Source: Dethiosulfatarculus sandiegensis
GTDB taxonomy: Bacteria; Desulfobacterota; Desulfarculia; Desulfarculales; Desulfarculaceae
Assembly: GCF_000931935.2 (NCBI RefSeq)
Contig: NZ_AZAC01000001.1
Location: 303,479 to 367,478, forward strand
Direction of reading: 5' to 3'
Length of the DNA stretch: 64,000 nt
The notes under the pieces were generated by a model, which worked only from the letters and a program-made list of their open reading frames with translations, was not told the DNA's origin and ran no database searches. The stretch's first letter is position 1. Each line of letters opens with the position of its first letter. Below, piece by piece: positions 1 to 10,900 of the stretch. The translations under genes and the position numbers were made by a program.

Positions 1-1668
1 CCGCACCAGGCGCAAGGCCGGTTCAAGCACCTGGGCCAGGCGCTGGCAATATGCCGTGACGGTCCAGCCCTCTCGGGCGGCCCTGGTTATCAGGGCGGAC
101 TTGGCCTCGTGATCGAAGTTTATCTCAAAATTGTACCGTTCATAGAACTTGTTCTCAAAAATAGTGATTTCTTTTAATTGGGCCAGCACATTGTCATAGG
201 CCAGGCCCAGGGTCATGCCCACCCTGTAATACTCGTTGGCGATCAGGTCCATCACCCCGTGGGTGAGGGGCTCGGGCAGGCTGGCCTTGTACATCGACTC
301 ACGGGCGGCAATGGTTTTTAACAGCTCCAGGCGTTCGTCCCGGCAAGCCTGGGCAAAACGTTCTTTATCGGGATAGTCTCCCTGGAGTTCCAACAGGTTC
401 TTCAGTTCGCCGTCAGGATCCTGAACCAGCTCACTGGTAACCAGGAGCCGCTTGAACTCCTTGCCGGGAAGGTGCTTTTCAAAAGGCAAAAGCGCCTTTT
501 CCAGCACAGAGACCAGTGCCCTGGCTCCGGTTTTTAGGGTGTATGCCTTTTCAGCCAAAAGGGCCAGGGCCTTGTCTTCCAGCCTGAGGTCTATGCCGTA
601 GGCCGCGAAATCCCTTTTTTTGCTGATCACCACCGGATTGTTGGGGCTTTTTAAAATGTCATGGAGGTCTTTGGTTGTGAGCTCCTCCAAGGCCACCTGA
701 ACCGGCAGCCTGCCCACAAATTCGGTCTCAAAACCGAACTGAACCAGGTCTTGAGCCGTGGCGCTTTTAAGGTATTGTTCATCCGGCCTCTCCTGGGGCA
801 GGACCGAGCCGAACCCCAGGCTTTTTTGATGCAGGCGCTTTTTAACCACATCGGCCAGACCGTTGAAGGCGCCGCTCATTATGAATAGGATGTGCCGGGT
901 GTTGACGGAGCGTTTTTCGTGTTTGCCGGTTTTTCGGTATTTTTCAATGGCCTGGATCTGGCTGATGGGGTCGTGCGGGGTTTTTAAGTCCACTTCGGTT
1001 TCTTCCATGGGCTTTAAAAGGGCCCTTTGCACGCCTGTTCTGCTCACGTCCGGTCCGACCAGGTTGTTGGAGCTTGCTATCTTGTCCACTTCGTCAATGT
1101 AGACTATGCCGAACCCGGCGAGTTCCAAGTCTCCGTCGGCCTGGTTGACCAGATCCCGAACCAGGTCCTCCACATCACCGCCCACATACCCTGTTTCACT
1201 GAATTTGGTGGCGTCGCCTTTGGCAAAGGGAACTCCCAGCTTGGCGGCGATGAGCTTGACGATATAGGTCTTTCCAACCCCCGTGGGCCCCATCATCAGT
1301 ATATTGTTTTTGATCAATCCGACTCCGTCGGCAGGGTCTCCCTCTCCCATCTGGCTTAAATAGCGGGCTCTTTTAAAGTGAGTGCAGATTTTGGTGGCGA
1401 GTACGGCCTTGGCTTCATCCTGTCGGATGATATACTGATCCAGATAGGAAATAAGCTCTTCCGGCATAAGATCCACATTGATCTTTGAAAAGATGCCGCT
1501 GTCATCTCCCTGGGTGTCGGGATGGGGCAAAGGGTTTAAGCTCGGTGAAATAAACTCGGATTTTTCCCTGTACTTCCTAGAGAGGTAATCATCTAGGTCC
1601 TTTTCGGTAGTTTTAGGGCCGGTTAATTCTATTTTGCCCTTTTTCTCTTTCTTATCGGGGCCTTGCAT
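1..1668 (-). CDS. ClpX-like AAA+ ATPase, partial (3' end outside window)
   Basis: The reading frame is open from ATG at 1668 to the window edge, giving 556 codons without a stop. Visible motifs are Walker A GPTGVGKT (residues 127-134), Walker B VYIDE (about 189-193), a GYVG pore loop just after Walker A, and a GAR sensor-2 motif. An LGF tripeptide sits where ClpX carries its IGF loop for docking ClpP. The family unfolds proteins, often for ClpP. Unlike ClpX (about 420 residues, N-terminal C4 zinc domain), this protein has no Cys motif in its first 90 residues and continues more than 100 residues past sensor 2. It is transcribed divergently from the tRNA/tuf operon. Partnership with ClpP is inferred from the LGF motif only. 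Confidence 0.85.
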   Translation of the reverse strand, partial: MQGPDKKEKKGKIELTGPKTTEKDLDDYLSRKYREKSEFISPSLNPLPHPDTQGDDSGIFSKINVDLMPEELISYLDQYIIRQDEAKAVLATKICTHFKRARYLSQMGEGDPADGVGLIKNNILMMGPTGVGKTYIVKLIAAKLGVPFAKGDATKFSETGYVGGDVEDLVRDLVNQADGDLELAGFGIVYIDEVDKIASSNNLVGPDVSRTGVQRALLKPMEETEVDLKTPHDPISQIQAIEKYRKTGKHEKRSVNTRHILFIMSGAFNGLADVVKKRLHQKSLGFGSVLPQERPDEQYLKSATAQDLVQFGFETEFVGRLPVQVALEELTTKDLHDILKSPNNPVVISKKRDFAAYGIDLRLEDKALALLAEKAYTLKTGARALVSVLEKALLPFEKHLPGKEFKRLLVTSELVQDPDGELKNLLELQGDYPDKERFAQACRDERLELLKTIAARESMYKASLPEPLTHGVMDLIANEYYRVGMTLGLAYDNVLAQLKEITIFENKFYERYNFEINFDHEAKSALITRAAREGWTVTAYCQRLAQVLEPALRLVR

Positions 1669-1882
1669 AAGATACCGTCCTTATAAGACCAGGAAAATTT
1701 ACCTGGTTCGGCATTATGACCATCTAATACTATCAAAATTAAGGCCGAAATCACCGATGCGCAAGGCAAGGGTGCTTTCAGAAATGACCAGCGTTTTTGG
1801 TATTGCGGGAGTTGAGCTTGTGTGTCATATTTGACGAGTTCTAAAACATCGGTCGTTTTGAAAACAAGTGTAAATTTTGGCT

Positions 1883-1911
1883 TGCTTATCAAAAGACTGT
1901 GCGGTATATTC
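1883..1911 (+). promoter_or_regulatory. Sigma-70-type promoter of the tRNA/tuf operon
   Basis: TTGCTT at 1883-1888 and TATATT at 1906-1911 are separated by 17 bp. The -10 matches the consensus at 5 of 6 positions, the -35 at 3 of 6. The predicted transcription start lies only a few bases before the first tRNA at 1922, as expected for a tRNA operon promoter. Confidence 0.6.
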
Positions 1912-1921
1912 CGAACCCTTG

Positions 1922-1997
1922 GCTGGCGTAGCTCAATTGGCAGAGCAGCTGATTTGTAATCAGCAGGTTGCGGGTTCAAGTCCCATCGCCAGCTCCA
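1922..1997 (+). tRNA. tRNA-Thr (anticodon UGU)
   Basis: A cloverleaf of 76 nt. The acceptor stem GCTGGCG pairs with CGCCAGC, the anticodon loop TTTGTAA carries TGT, the T-arm has GGTTCAAGTCC, and the CCA end is encoded. It is the first gene of a tRNA cluster leading into tuf, equivalent in place to thrU of Escherichia coli. Confidence 0.97.
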
Positions 1998-2117
1998 GAT
2001 GCCAAAATAGGCGACCGGGGCAAGCGGGGACAATAGTGATAGCCGATGGGCGCCTTCCAATAGTTCTAAAGGTTTGATGGCCGCCGGAACTGTTGGTATA
2101 TAGATAGCGAAAAAAGT

Positions 2118-2202
<85 letters not shown>

Positions 2203-2261
2203 AAAATTGTTAAGCGTCCCTGGCAGGTTTGGGGCGTTTCGGGAATAATTAATAAATATAA

Positions 2262-2338
2262 GCCCACGTAGCTCAGCAGGTAGAGCACTTCCTTGGTAAG
2301 GAAGAGGTTCACCGGTTCAAGCCCGGTCGTGGGCTCCA
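2262..2338 (+). tRNA. tRNA-Thr (anticodon GGU)
   Basis: The acceptor GCCCACG pairs with CGTGGGC, the anticodon loop TTGGTAA carries GGT, and CCA is encoded. It sits 82 nt before tuf, equivalent to thrT. The tRNA-Gly that separates Tyr and this Thr tRNA in E. coli is absent; the gap is only 59 nt. Confidence 0.97.
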
Positions 2339-2420
2339 CTGTTTGAGGCAGGTTATCAACAAGACCTGGGGCGGAAGTGATCGCCCTGATGGTTTTCACC
2401 TCCATAAAGGAGTGTCCTCA

Positions 2421-3620
<1,200 letters not shown>

Positions 3621-3635
3621 GGTTGGCTGATAAAG

Positions 3636-3788
3636 ATGGCTCGAGATACTATTCAGTTGGTGTGCCAGACTTGCAAACGCAAGAACTACACCACTACAAA
3701 AAATAAACGACTTACTCCTGATAAGCTGGAGCGTAAAAAATACTGCAAATTCTGCGGTGCTCATACGCTCCACAAAGAAGGCAAGTAA
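3636..3788 (+). CDS. rpmG: 50S ribosomal protein L33
   Basis: A 50-residue protein that reads [13 protein letters not shown] and ends HKEGK. The two pairs C10/C13 and C37/C40 mark the zinc-binding (C+) form of L33. It starts 15 nt after the tuf stop and is followed directly by tRNA-Trp and secE, the classic tuf-rpmG-trnW-secE order. Confidence 0.95.
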   Translation: MARDTIQLVCQTCKRKNYTTTKNKRLTPDKLERKKYCKFCGAHTLHKEGK

Positions 3789-3801
3789 GATGTATTACTG
3801 C

Positions 3802-3879
3802 AGGCCTGTAGCTCAACTAGGCTAGAGCGTCGGACTCCAAATCCGAAGGCTGGGGGTTCGATTCCCTCCAGGCCTGCCA
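3802..3879 (+). tRNA. tRNA-Trp (anticodon CCA)
   Basis: A 78-nt cloverleaf. The acceptor AGGCCTG pairs with CAGGCCT, the anticodon loop CTCCAAA carries CCA, and the 3' CCA is encoded. Its position between rpmG and secE is conserved in many bacteria. Confidence 0.97.
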
Positions 3880-4067
3880 ACATTTACGATTGCAGATGTG
3901 CTCCGGATAGTGCGTCTCAGACTCTTTCTGAACAGCTTAAGCGGACGGAAAGAGCCGGTGGCGCGTTCCGGGTATAACTGTCTGGGACCTGGCGGTTATT
4001 GGACCAAAACCTAGAGTCTGGATTTTAGTCAGGCATCTGCACAAGATATAGATTCGGGGCAAGCCCA

Positions 4068-4349
4068 ATGGCGCAGAAGCGATCCAAAAAAGTCGTAAAG
4101 TCAAAACGTACGGCTATACCGGTTAAATCAGCCAAAGAGGCCCCGAAGAAGGGTCCCGGCAAGTGGTGGGAGACCGCAGCGCAATTTTTGCGTGAGGTTA
4201 AAACCGAACTCAAAAAGGTCACATGGCCTTCGCGCAAGCAGACCGTTTCCTCCACAGGGGTCGTTGTTGTCCTGGTTTTGGTGGTTGCCTCGTTTCTGGC
4301 CCTGGTGGATGCCATATTGTCACGGTTAGTCCGCTATGTGATCGGTTAG
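4068..4349 (+). CDS. secE: Preprotein translocase subunit SecE
   Basis: A 93-residue single-span SecE. The basic N-terminus (about 30 residues) is followed by the conserved amphipathic segment with FLREVKTELKKVTWPSRKQ and one transmembrane helix near residues 62-85. SecE clamps SecY (encoded at 30644) in the inner-membrane translocon. The stop is directly followed by the nusG start codon. The roughly 190 nt between tRNA-Trp and this gene show no coding frame. Confidence 0.95.
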   Translation: MAQKRSKKVVKSKRTAIPVKSAKEAPKKGPGKWWETAAQFLREVKTELKKVTWPSRKQTVSSTGVVVVLVLVVASFLALVDAILSRLVRYVIG

Positions 4350-4892
4350 GTGAGCCCAGTGGCGAAACAGTGGTACATTGTTCATACCTACTCCGGCTAT
4401 GAAAAGAAGGTTCAGGCCTCCTTGGCGGAGAGGGTTGCATCTCACGGATTAAGTGAGTATTTCGGCCAGATTCTCCTTCCCATGGAGAAGGTGGTCGAGA
4501 TGGTCAAGGGACAGAGGCGCGAGACTTCACGCAAGTTCTATCCCGGTTACATCCTGGTCGAGATGGAGATGAACGATAAGACCTGGCACCTGGTGAAGTC
4601 CACCGCCAAGGTAACGGGGTTTGTGGGCGGCACGGAAACCAAACCCACCCCCATAACCCAGGAAGAGGCTCAGCGGATTCTGGACCAAATGGCTGAAGGA
4701 GCCAAGCAGGCAAAGCCGAAATACAGCTTTGCCGAAGGCGACGAGGTGCGGGTGATAGACGGGCCCTTCAGCAACTTCAACGGAGTGGTCGAGGAGGTTT
4801 TCCCGGACAAGGGCAAGCTTCGTGTATTAATCAGCATTTTCGGCAGAGCCACTCCGGTGGAGCTGGAGTTCGTACAAGTCTCCAGTATTTAA
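4350..4892 (+). CDS. nusG: Transcription termination/antitermination protein NusG
   Basis: A 180-residue NusG with the N-terminal NGN domain (WYIVHTYSGYEKKV, then PGYILVEM near residue 70) and a C-terminal KOW domain (DGPFSNFNGVVEEV). It binds RNA polymerase and couples it to Rho or to ribosomal protein S10. The GTG at 4350 abuts the secE stop. A second in-frame GTG at 4359 would give the more usual short N-terminus and cannot be excluded. Confidence 0.96.
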   Translation: MSPVAKQWYIVHTYSGYEKKVQASLAERVASHGLSEYFGQILLPMEKVVEMVKGQRRETSRKFYPGYILVEMEMNDKTWHLVKSTAKVTGFVGGTETKPTPITQEEAQRILDQMAEGAKQAKPKYSFAEGDEVRVIDGPFSNFNGVVEEVFPDKGKLRVLISIFGRATPVELEFVQVSSI

Positions 4893-4989
4893 TTTTGCGG
4901 GCGTCCTTGGGTTATCTGTGAGAGCCCAATAAATTTTAAGGGCGCTTTTCAATATCAGACACAATATCAAGACCTGTGAGATATTTAAG

Positions 4990-5412
4990 ATGGCCAAAAA
5001 AGTCATAGCCAACATCAAATTGCAGATTCCGGCCGGTAAGGCAAATCCCAGCCCCCCTGTGGGTCCGGCCCTCAGCCCCCATGGTGCCAACATCATGGAA
5101 TTCTGCAAGGCCTTCAACGCCCGCACCCAGTCAATGGGAGACACCATCATTCCGGTGGTGATCACGGTTTACGCTGACCGCAGCTTCAGCTTCATCACCA
5201 AGACACCCCCTGCGGCGGTGTTACTGCGCAAGGCGGCCGGTGTAGAAAAAGGCAGCGGTGTGCCGAACCGTGACAAGGTAGGCAAGGTCACTATGGATCA
5301 GATCAAGGAAATTGCTGAGCTTAAGCTCCCTGATTTGAATACCAACAACCTCGAATCCGCCATGATGAGCATAAGGGGCACCGCCCGCTCCATGGGACTG
5401 GAAGTGGTCTAG
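4990..5412 (+). CDS. rplK: 50S ribosomal protein L11
   Basis: A 140-residue L11, normal length. The N-terminal domain has the Pro-rich [19 protein letters not shown] stretch that contacts release factors and EF-G, and the C-terminal domain binds the 23S GTPase centre. It follows nusG after a 97-nt gap and precedes rplA after an unusually long, folded gap of 224 nt. Confidence 0.97.
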   Translation: MAKKVIANIKLQIPAGKANPSPPVGPALSPHGANIMEFCKAFNARTQSMGDTIIPVVITVYADRSFSFITKTPPAAVLLRKAAGVEKGSGVPNRDKVGKVTMDQIKEIAELKLPDLNTNNLESAMMSIRGTARSMGLEVV

Positions 5413-5448
5413 GGTTCACAAGGAACTCAAAACTCTTTGCAGAGTACT

Positions 5449-5506
5449 CCCCAAAATTGTAAGGCAACTTGGCCCCCTAGGGCTGGGTTGCCCTCAGTTA
5501 TTGGGG
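5449..5506 (+). promoter_or_regulatory. Folded rplK-rplA intergenic RNA element
   Basis: Three nested stems can be drawn: CCCCAA (5449-5454) with TTGGGG (5501-5506), GGCAAC (5463-5468) with GTTGCC (5487-5492), and GCCC (5472-5475) with GGGC (5480-5483). It could be a translational operator for L1 or an mRNA processing site. No uridine tract follows, so it is not an intrinsic terminator. The function is inferred from position only. Confidence 0.4.
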
Positions 5507-5636
5507 AAGACGAGTTTAAACCTACCGGCTTTTGAATTTAAAGGCCGAACCATACACAGAGGAAGATTCCGTGGAGGCAGCTTAGGCCCTGCCGTTTTAG
5601 CACACGGGACTCCCACCGAATCAAGGGAGATAAAAA

Positions 5637-6347
5637 ATGGCCAAACATGGAAAAAAATTCTATGCAGCCAGGCAAGATCTGGATTCTAAAACCCGTTTTG
5701 ATTTCAAAGGCGGAATTGAGACAGCCGTAGCAAAGGCCCCGGCCAAATTCGACGAAACGCTTGATGTGGCTGTTCGCCTGGGTGTCGACCCCCGCCATGC
5801 CGACCAGATGGTCCGCGGCACCGTAGTTTTACCCCACGGCACCGGTAAGACCGTTCGTGTAGCCGTATTTGCCAAGGGTGAAAAGGAAAAAGAAGCCTTG
5901 GAGGCCGGCGCAGACTTTGTAGGCGCAGATGAACTGGCTGAAAAAGTGCAAGGTGGCTGGGTTGACTTCGACCGCGCGGTGGCCACCCCGGATATGATGG
6001 CCACAGTTGGTAAACTGGGTCGCATCCTGGGACCCCGCGGACTTATGCCCAACACCAAAAGCGGTACTGTCACCTTTGACCTTGCCCGCGCCATCAACGA
6101 AATCAAGGCCGGTAAGATTGAATTCCGGGTGGAAAAAGGCGGTATCGTGCACGCCCCCATCGGCAAAGTGAGTTTTGGGCCGGAAAAGCTTTTAGAGAAC
6201 TTTGAAAGCCTGATCGAGACCCTGATTCGCATGAAGCCTTCCACCAGCAAAGGCACCTATGTCAAGGGAATCACCGTCTCGACCACCATGGGACCTGGAA
6301 TCAAGCTGGATACCGCTGAAGTCAAAAACTTGATGGCCAATCGTTAG
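5637..6347 (+). CDS. rplA: 50S ribosomal protein L1
   Basis: A 236-residue L1, normal length. It builds the L1 stalk of the 50S subunit, which moves deacylated tRNA out of the E site, and in many bacteria it represses its own mRNA. The signature segment [18 protein letters not shown] is near residues 126-143. The start ATG follows AAGGGAG. The next gene, rplJ, is more than 400 nt away across a structured leader. Confidence 0.97.
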   Translation: MAKHGKKFYAARQDLDSKTRFDFKGGIETAVAKAPAKFDETLDVAVRLGVDPRHADQMVRGTVVLPHGTGKTVRVAVFAKGEKEKEALEAGADFVGADELAEKVQGGWVDFDRAVATPDMMATVGKLGRILGPRGLMPNTKSGTVTFDLARAINEIKAGKIEFRVEKGGIVHAPIGKVSFGPEKLLENFESLIETLIRMKPSTSKGTYVKGITVSTTMGPGIKLDTAEVKNLMANR

Positions 6348-6413
6348 ACTTGCATAAGTGGACTTTTTAGTTCACAATTAATGGTTGGCTGGAAAATATA
6401 CAGTAGTTGAAAG

Positions 6414-6778
6414 GTGAGCCGTGGTAAGCGGCTCACTAAGCGGCAGTGTATACTGGCCGCGTTTCAGCTATTTGTGGAGCGCAAAAGTGTCCGGATTAGT
6501 TGGGTTTTTTTAATGAAGCTAAAAAACCGAGTCCGGGCTTTTGAGCCCTCGGCGGCCTTCGTCGAAGGCTTTCATATAGGGATCAGTAACAAGGTGAGTG
6601 TCTGAGACAGTGGGTGGCCTTGCTTAACTTGGCCGTAATTACCCTTTGTAAGGAAGGGTTGCCTACCGAGGCATGCCGAGGCGGGTTTTACGATGATCGA
6701 TCGCAGTAACCTCCTTGCAGTCTTGGGAACACTGCCTTACGACTTTGGTCTCAATTTAGTGAAGGAGGATTGTTAACT
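6414..6778 (+). promoter_or_regulatory. Structured rplJ leader (probable L10 autoregulatory leader)
   Basis: The 431-nt gap between rplA and rplJ holds no convincing gene but many hairpins: 6414-6421/6429-6436 (8 bp), a two-part stem 6491-6495 + 6503-6510 / 6521-6528 + 6532-6536, 6535-6539/6544-6548, and 6555-6560/6564-6569. The last 170 nt before rplJ contain the repeated CCGAGGC blocks near 6674-6694. In many bacteria the L10 or L10-L12 complex binds such a leader to repress rplJL. Assignment to that family is from position and structure, not from a covariance match. Confidence 0.5.
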
Positions 6779-7306
6779 GTGAAACGAAGCGAAAAAGAAG
6801 CTGTCGTTCAACAGACCTCCGACCGGCTCTCACGCGCCAAAGCGGTGATTTTGGCTGACTACTCCGGCTTAAAGGTTGAGCAGATGACCGAATTGCGTCA
6901 GCAGCTTACAGCCAAGGGCCTGGATTTCGTAGTCATCAAAAACAGGCTGTTTAAACGTGCGCTGGATGAGCCCGGCCTGGAGGCCATGGGCGATCAGCTG
7001 ACCGGTCCCAATGGGTTCGGCTTCGCCTATGAAGAACCTGTGGATCTGGCCAAGATCCTGGTTGACTTTGCCAAGGACAACCCCAAGCTGGAAGTAAAAG
7101 GCGGGGTCTTGGAAGGTAAACCGGTTATGGCTTCCCAGGTTGAGGCTCTGGCCAAGCTGCCGAGCAGGGATGTCCTGCTGGCTATGCTTTTGGGCGCCAT
7201 GAACGGCGTGGCCAGGAACTTCGTCAGTGTGCTGGCGGCCAACCCCCGTGGTCTGGTCACCGCACTTCAGGCGATTGCCGATCAAAAGGGTCAGGAAGCC
7301 GCCTAA
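6779..7306 (+). CDS. rplJ: 50S ribosomal protein L10
   Basis: A 175-residue L10 that anchors L7/L12 dimers to the ribosome stalk. The N-terminal RNA-binding domain (ADYSGLKVEQMTELR, then NRLFKRAL) is followed by the C-terminal helix. GTG at 6779 is chosen because AGGAGG (6764-6769) lies at a good distance. The in-frame TTG at 6770 would touch the ribosome binding site and is rejected. It is transcribed with rplL. Confidence 0.96.
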   Translation: MKRSEKEAVVQQTSDRLSRAKAVILADYSGLKVEQMTELRQQLTAKGLDFVVIKNRLFKRALDEPGLEAMGDQLTGPNGFGFAYEEPVDLAKILVDFAKDNPKLEVKGGVLEGKPVMASQVEALAKLPSRDVLLAMLLGAMNGVARNFVSVLAANPRGLVTALQAIADQKGQEAA

Positions 7307-7423
7307 TTACGGTTTTGCCCGTCTTGTTTGCAAGCGGGCGCAATTAAAACTTAGATCATCATCGTGTATTTCGGGGCCTTACACCAAGTTTGAAACGGCC
7401 CCCGCCGAAAGGAAAAAATTAAA

Positions 7424-7804
7424 ATGGCTGATATCACCAAGGCTGATGTTATCGAGTTCATCAAAAACATGAGTGTCCTGGAGCTGAGCGAGCTGGTTAA
7501 AGAGCTGGAAGAGACCTTTGGCGTCTCTGCCGCCGCCCCCATGGCCGTGGCCGCCGCTCCGGCTGCCGGCGATGCTCCCGCTGCCGAGGAACAGACCGAG
7601 TTCGACGTTATTCTTGAGTCTGCCGGCGACAAGAAGATCCAGGTGATCAAGGCCGTACGCGCCATCACCGGTCTGGGCCTGAAAGAGGCCAAAGCCATGG
7701 TCGACGGCGCTCCCGCCCCGGTCAAAGAAGCCGTCAGCAAAGAAGACGCCGAGGGCATGAAGACCCAGTTGGAAGAGGCCGGCGCGGTCGTCCAGGTCAA
7801 ATAG
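7424..7804 (+). CDS. rplL: 50S ribosomal protein L7/L12
   Basis: A 126-residue acidic stalk protein. The N-terminal dimerisation domain ([18 protein letters not shown]) is joined by an Ala/Pro hinge near residues 40-58 to the C-terminal domain with the conserved [20 protein letters not shown] segment that recruits EF-Tu and EF-G. The start ATG follows GAAAGGAAA. A GC hairpin and a folded leader lie between it and rpoB. Confidence 0.97.
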   Translation: MADITKADVIEFIKNMSVLELSELVKELEETFGVSAAAPMAVAAAPAAGDAPAAEEQTEFDVILESAGDKKIQVIKAVRAITGLGLKEAKAMVDGAPAPVKEAVSKEDAEGMKTQLEEAGAVVQVK

Positions 7805-7831
7805 CTCGAAGCTCGTTAAGATCGTTCGCTA

Positions 7832-7861
7832 GGCCTGCCCGGGTCCCTTCCCGGGCAGGCC
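7832..7861 (+). promoter_or_regulatory. 12-bp GC hairpin after rplL (attenuator or processing site)
   Basis: A perfect 12-bp stem, 7832-7843 with 7850-7861, and a 6-nt loop begin 27 nt after the rplL stop. No uridine run follows, so complete termination is unlikely. In E. coli the same gap holds a partial terminator and an RNase III site that set the rpoBC:rplJL ratio. A similar role is inferred. Confidence 0.5.
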
Positions 7862-7888
7862 CGTAAATCATAGCCCCCCGGTGTATGC

Positions 7889-7959
7889 CGGGCCGCCTAA
7901 GGTGGAATTACCTTGTCCGGACAAATGCCGAGGCGGCCTGTGCCAGGGCGAAGCCGCCT
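7889..7959 (+). promoter_or_regulatory. rpoB leader with mutually exclusive stems
   Basis: Arm A (7889-7898, core GGCCGCCT) can pair over 10 bp with arm B (7931-7940, core AGGCGGCC). Arm B can instead pair over 7 bp with arm C (7953-7959, GCCGCCT). Inside the A-B loop lie a small hairpin (7899-7903/7910-7914) and a 12-bp palindrome TTGTCCGGACAA (7913-7924). The competing folds resemble an attenuator switch. The rpoB ribosome binding site (7983-7989) lies just downstream. Confidence 0.4.
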
Positions 7960-7994
7960 GGGGGGAGTCATTTGCCGCCCTTTGAGGAGGGTCC

Positions 7995-10900
7995 ATGAGC
8001 CAGGTCAGCGAGACCAAAACCCGGGTCCGCAAAAACTTCGGCAAAATCGCCAAGATAGTTGATATCCCCAACCTGATCGACATGCAGAGGCAGAGCTACG
8101 AGACGTTTCTGCAAAAAGACGTGCCATCTTCGGAACGTAAGGACGTTGGGCTGCAGGGAGTCTTCAAAAGTGTTTTCCCCATCAGGGATTTCTCGGGAAC
8201 TTCCTCTTTGGAGTTCGTGGGTTACGCCTTTGGTGAGGTTAAATACGACGTGGAGGAGTGCCTGGCTAGGGGCATGACCTACGAGGCACCGCTGAAGCTG
8301 ACTGTCAGACTGGTTGTCTTTGACGTTGATAAAGAGACCGAGGCCCAGACAATCAGGGACATCAAGGAACAGGAAATCTATTTCGGAACCCTTCCCTTGA
8401 TGACAGACAGAGGGACCTTCATCGTAAACGGCACTGAGAGGGTGGTGGTCAGCCAGCTGCACCGCTCTCCGGGTATCTTTTTGGACCACGATAAGGGGCG
8501 CACCCATTCCAGCGGCAAGCTGCTTTACTCCGCCCGCATCATCCCCTTACGCGGTTCCTGGATCGACTTTGAGTTCGATCCCAAAGATATTTTATATGTC
8601 CGCATTGACCGTAGGCGCAAGTTCCCGGTTACCTTGCTGTTAAAAGCACTAGGCTACTCGGCTGCCGAACTTTTGCGTACAGTCTACAAAATCGACGGTT
8701 TTGAGCTGGACGGCGACCAGGTCTTCTTACGCATTGATCAGGACCGGGATATGGGTAGGGTTATGCCCAAGGGCGTGCCTGATCCCGAAGGGGAAAAACC
8801 CCTGGTTAAACCCGGCAAGAAAATGACCAGAAGGGCGTTAAAGCGCCTGGCCGAAACAGGCACCGAACTCGTCTTGGTTGACGACGAGATGCTTGAAGGG
8901 GCCTACGCGGCTTCAGACCTGGCCGATCCGGTCACCGGTGAACTTTTGGTGGGCGTAAACCAGCCCATAGATTCTGAACTTCTGGCCAAACTCAAGGCCT
9001 GCGGAGTCAAGGAAGTTCCGGTTCTCCATATAGACGGCTTTAACAACACCACCAGTTTCAGGGACACCCTTGAACTGGACAAGGTGGAAGGCAACGAAGA
9101 CGCCATTGTGGACATCTACCGCAGGCTCAGGCCTTCCAACCCGCCGACCTTGCAGGTGGCCAAGGCCTTTTTCAATAACCTGTTCTTCTCGGCCGAACAC
9201 TACGACCTCTCGGCTGTGGGGCGGTTGAAGCTGAACCTGAGACTGGGTTTGGACGTACCGGTTGAGGTGCGCACCCTGCGTAAGGAAGACATCCTCACCG
9301 CAGTGAAGCTGCTCATCGAGCTGAAAGAATCCGAAGGCCAGGTCGATGATATCGACCACCTGGGCAACCGCCGGGTGCGCGCCGTGGGCGAACTTCTGGA
9401 AAACCAGTATCGCATCGGCTTGGTGCGCATGGAGCGCGCCATTAAAGAGCGCATGAGCCTGCAGGAGATCGAGGCTCTGATGCCCCATGACCTGATCAAC
9501 TCCAAACCCGTATCCGCGGTGGTCAAGGAGTTCTTCGGCACCAGTCAGCTGAGCCAGTTCATGGATCAGACCAACCCCTTGAGCGAGGTCACCCACAAGC
9601 GCCGCTTAAGCGCCTTGGGACCCGGCGGCCTCACCAGGGAAAGGGCCGGTTTTGAGGTTCGCGACGTTCACTCCACTCATTATGGCCGAATCTGCCCCAT
9701 TGAGACCCCTGAAGGTCCCAACATTGGCCTGATCGTGAGCCTCTCAACCTACGCCAGGGTGAACGACTATGGTTTCATTGAAACCCCTTATCGTTCGGCC
9801 TCGGAAGGTAAGGCCAGTAAGGATGTCCAGTTCCTATCAGCCTTGGACGAGGAAGGTCATATTATCGCCCAGGCCAACGCGCCTTTGGATGATGAAGGCA
9901 ACTTTGTCCGCGATATCGTGACCGTGCGCGAACAGGGCGAATTCGCCATGGTTCCCCCGGAAGATGTTGAGTACATGGACGTAAGCCCCAACCAGCTGGT
10001 TTCGGTGGCCGCGTCTTTGATTCCCTTCCTGGAAAACGACGATGCCAACCGCGCCCTGATGGGCTCCAACATGCAGCGCCAGGCCGTGCCTCTGTTGCGT
10101 ACCGACGCCCCTCTGGTCGGAACCGGCATCGAGGGCGTGGTGGCCCGTGACTCCGGAGTCTGCATTGTGGCAGAAGCCGACGGTGTGGTCGACGACGTGG
10201 ACGCCGCCCGTATTGTGGTACGCTATGATGAACCTTTGACCGACGAGCCCAGCTCCCAGGTCAAGATATATAAACTGGTCAAGTACCAGCGAAGCAATCA
10301 AAACACTTGCTCCAGTCAAAAAGCCATTTGCGTGCGCGGCCAAAGGGTTAAAAAGGGTCAGATCCTGGCCGACGGCCCCGCGGTTCAGCACGGTGAGTTG
10401 GCGCTCGGCCACAACGTGGTCGTGGCCTTCATGAGTTGGGGCGGCTACAACTACGAAGACTCCATCCTCATCAGTGAACGAATCGTCAAAGACGATGTCT
10501 TTACCTCGGTTCACATTGAGGAATTTGAGATCGTAGCCAGGGACACCAAGCTGGGCAAGGAAGAGATCACCAGGGATATCCCCAATGTGGGTGAAGAGGC
10601 CCTGGCCAATCTGGACGAAAGCGGCATCATCCGCGTTGGCGCGGAGATCAGGGCCGGTGATGTCCTGGTCGGCAAGATCACCCCCAAAGGTGAAACCCAG
10701 CTCAGCCCCGAAGAAAAACTTTTACGCGCCATCTTCGGCGAAAAGGCCGGTGATGTTAAGGATACTTCCCTCAGGGTCCCCCCTGGAGTGGAAGGCATTG
10801 TTATCGATGCCCGGGTCTTTTCCAGAAAAGGCATTGAAAAAGACGAGCGCGCCCAGTCCATTGAAGATGCGGAAGTCAATCGCCTGCTCAAGGACCAGGA

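Noticed and set aside
5501..5689. 62-codon frame between rplK and rplA
   Set aside because: Overlaps the rplA start and the folded intergenic region; no ribosome binding site or homology recognised.
6414..6605. 63-codon frame in the rplJ leader
   Set aside because: Starts inside a hairpin and covers several stems; better explained as structured leader RNA.
6770..6778. TTG at 6770 as start of rplJ
   Set aside because: It would touch the AGGAGG ribosome binding site; GTG at 6779 has proper spacing.
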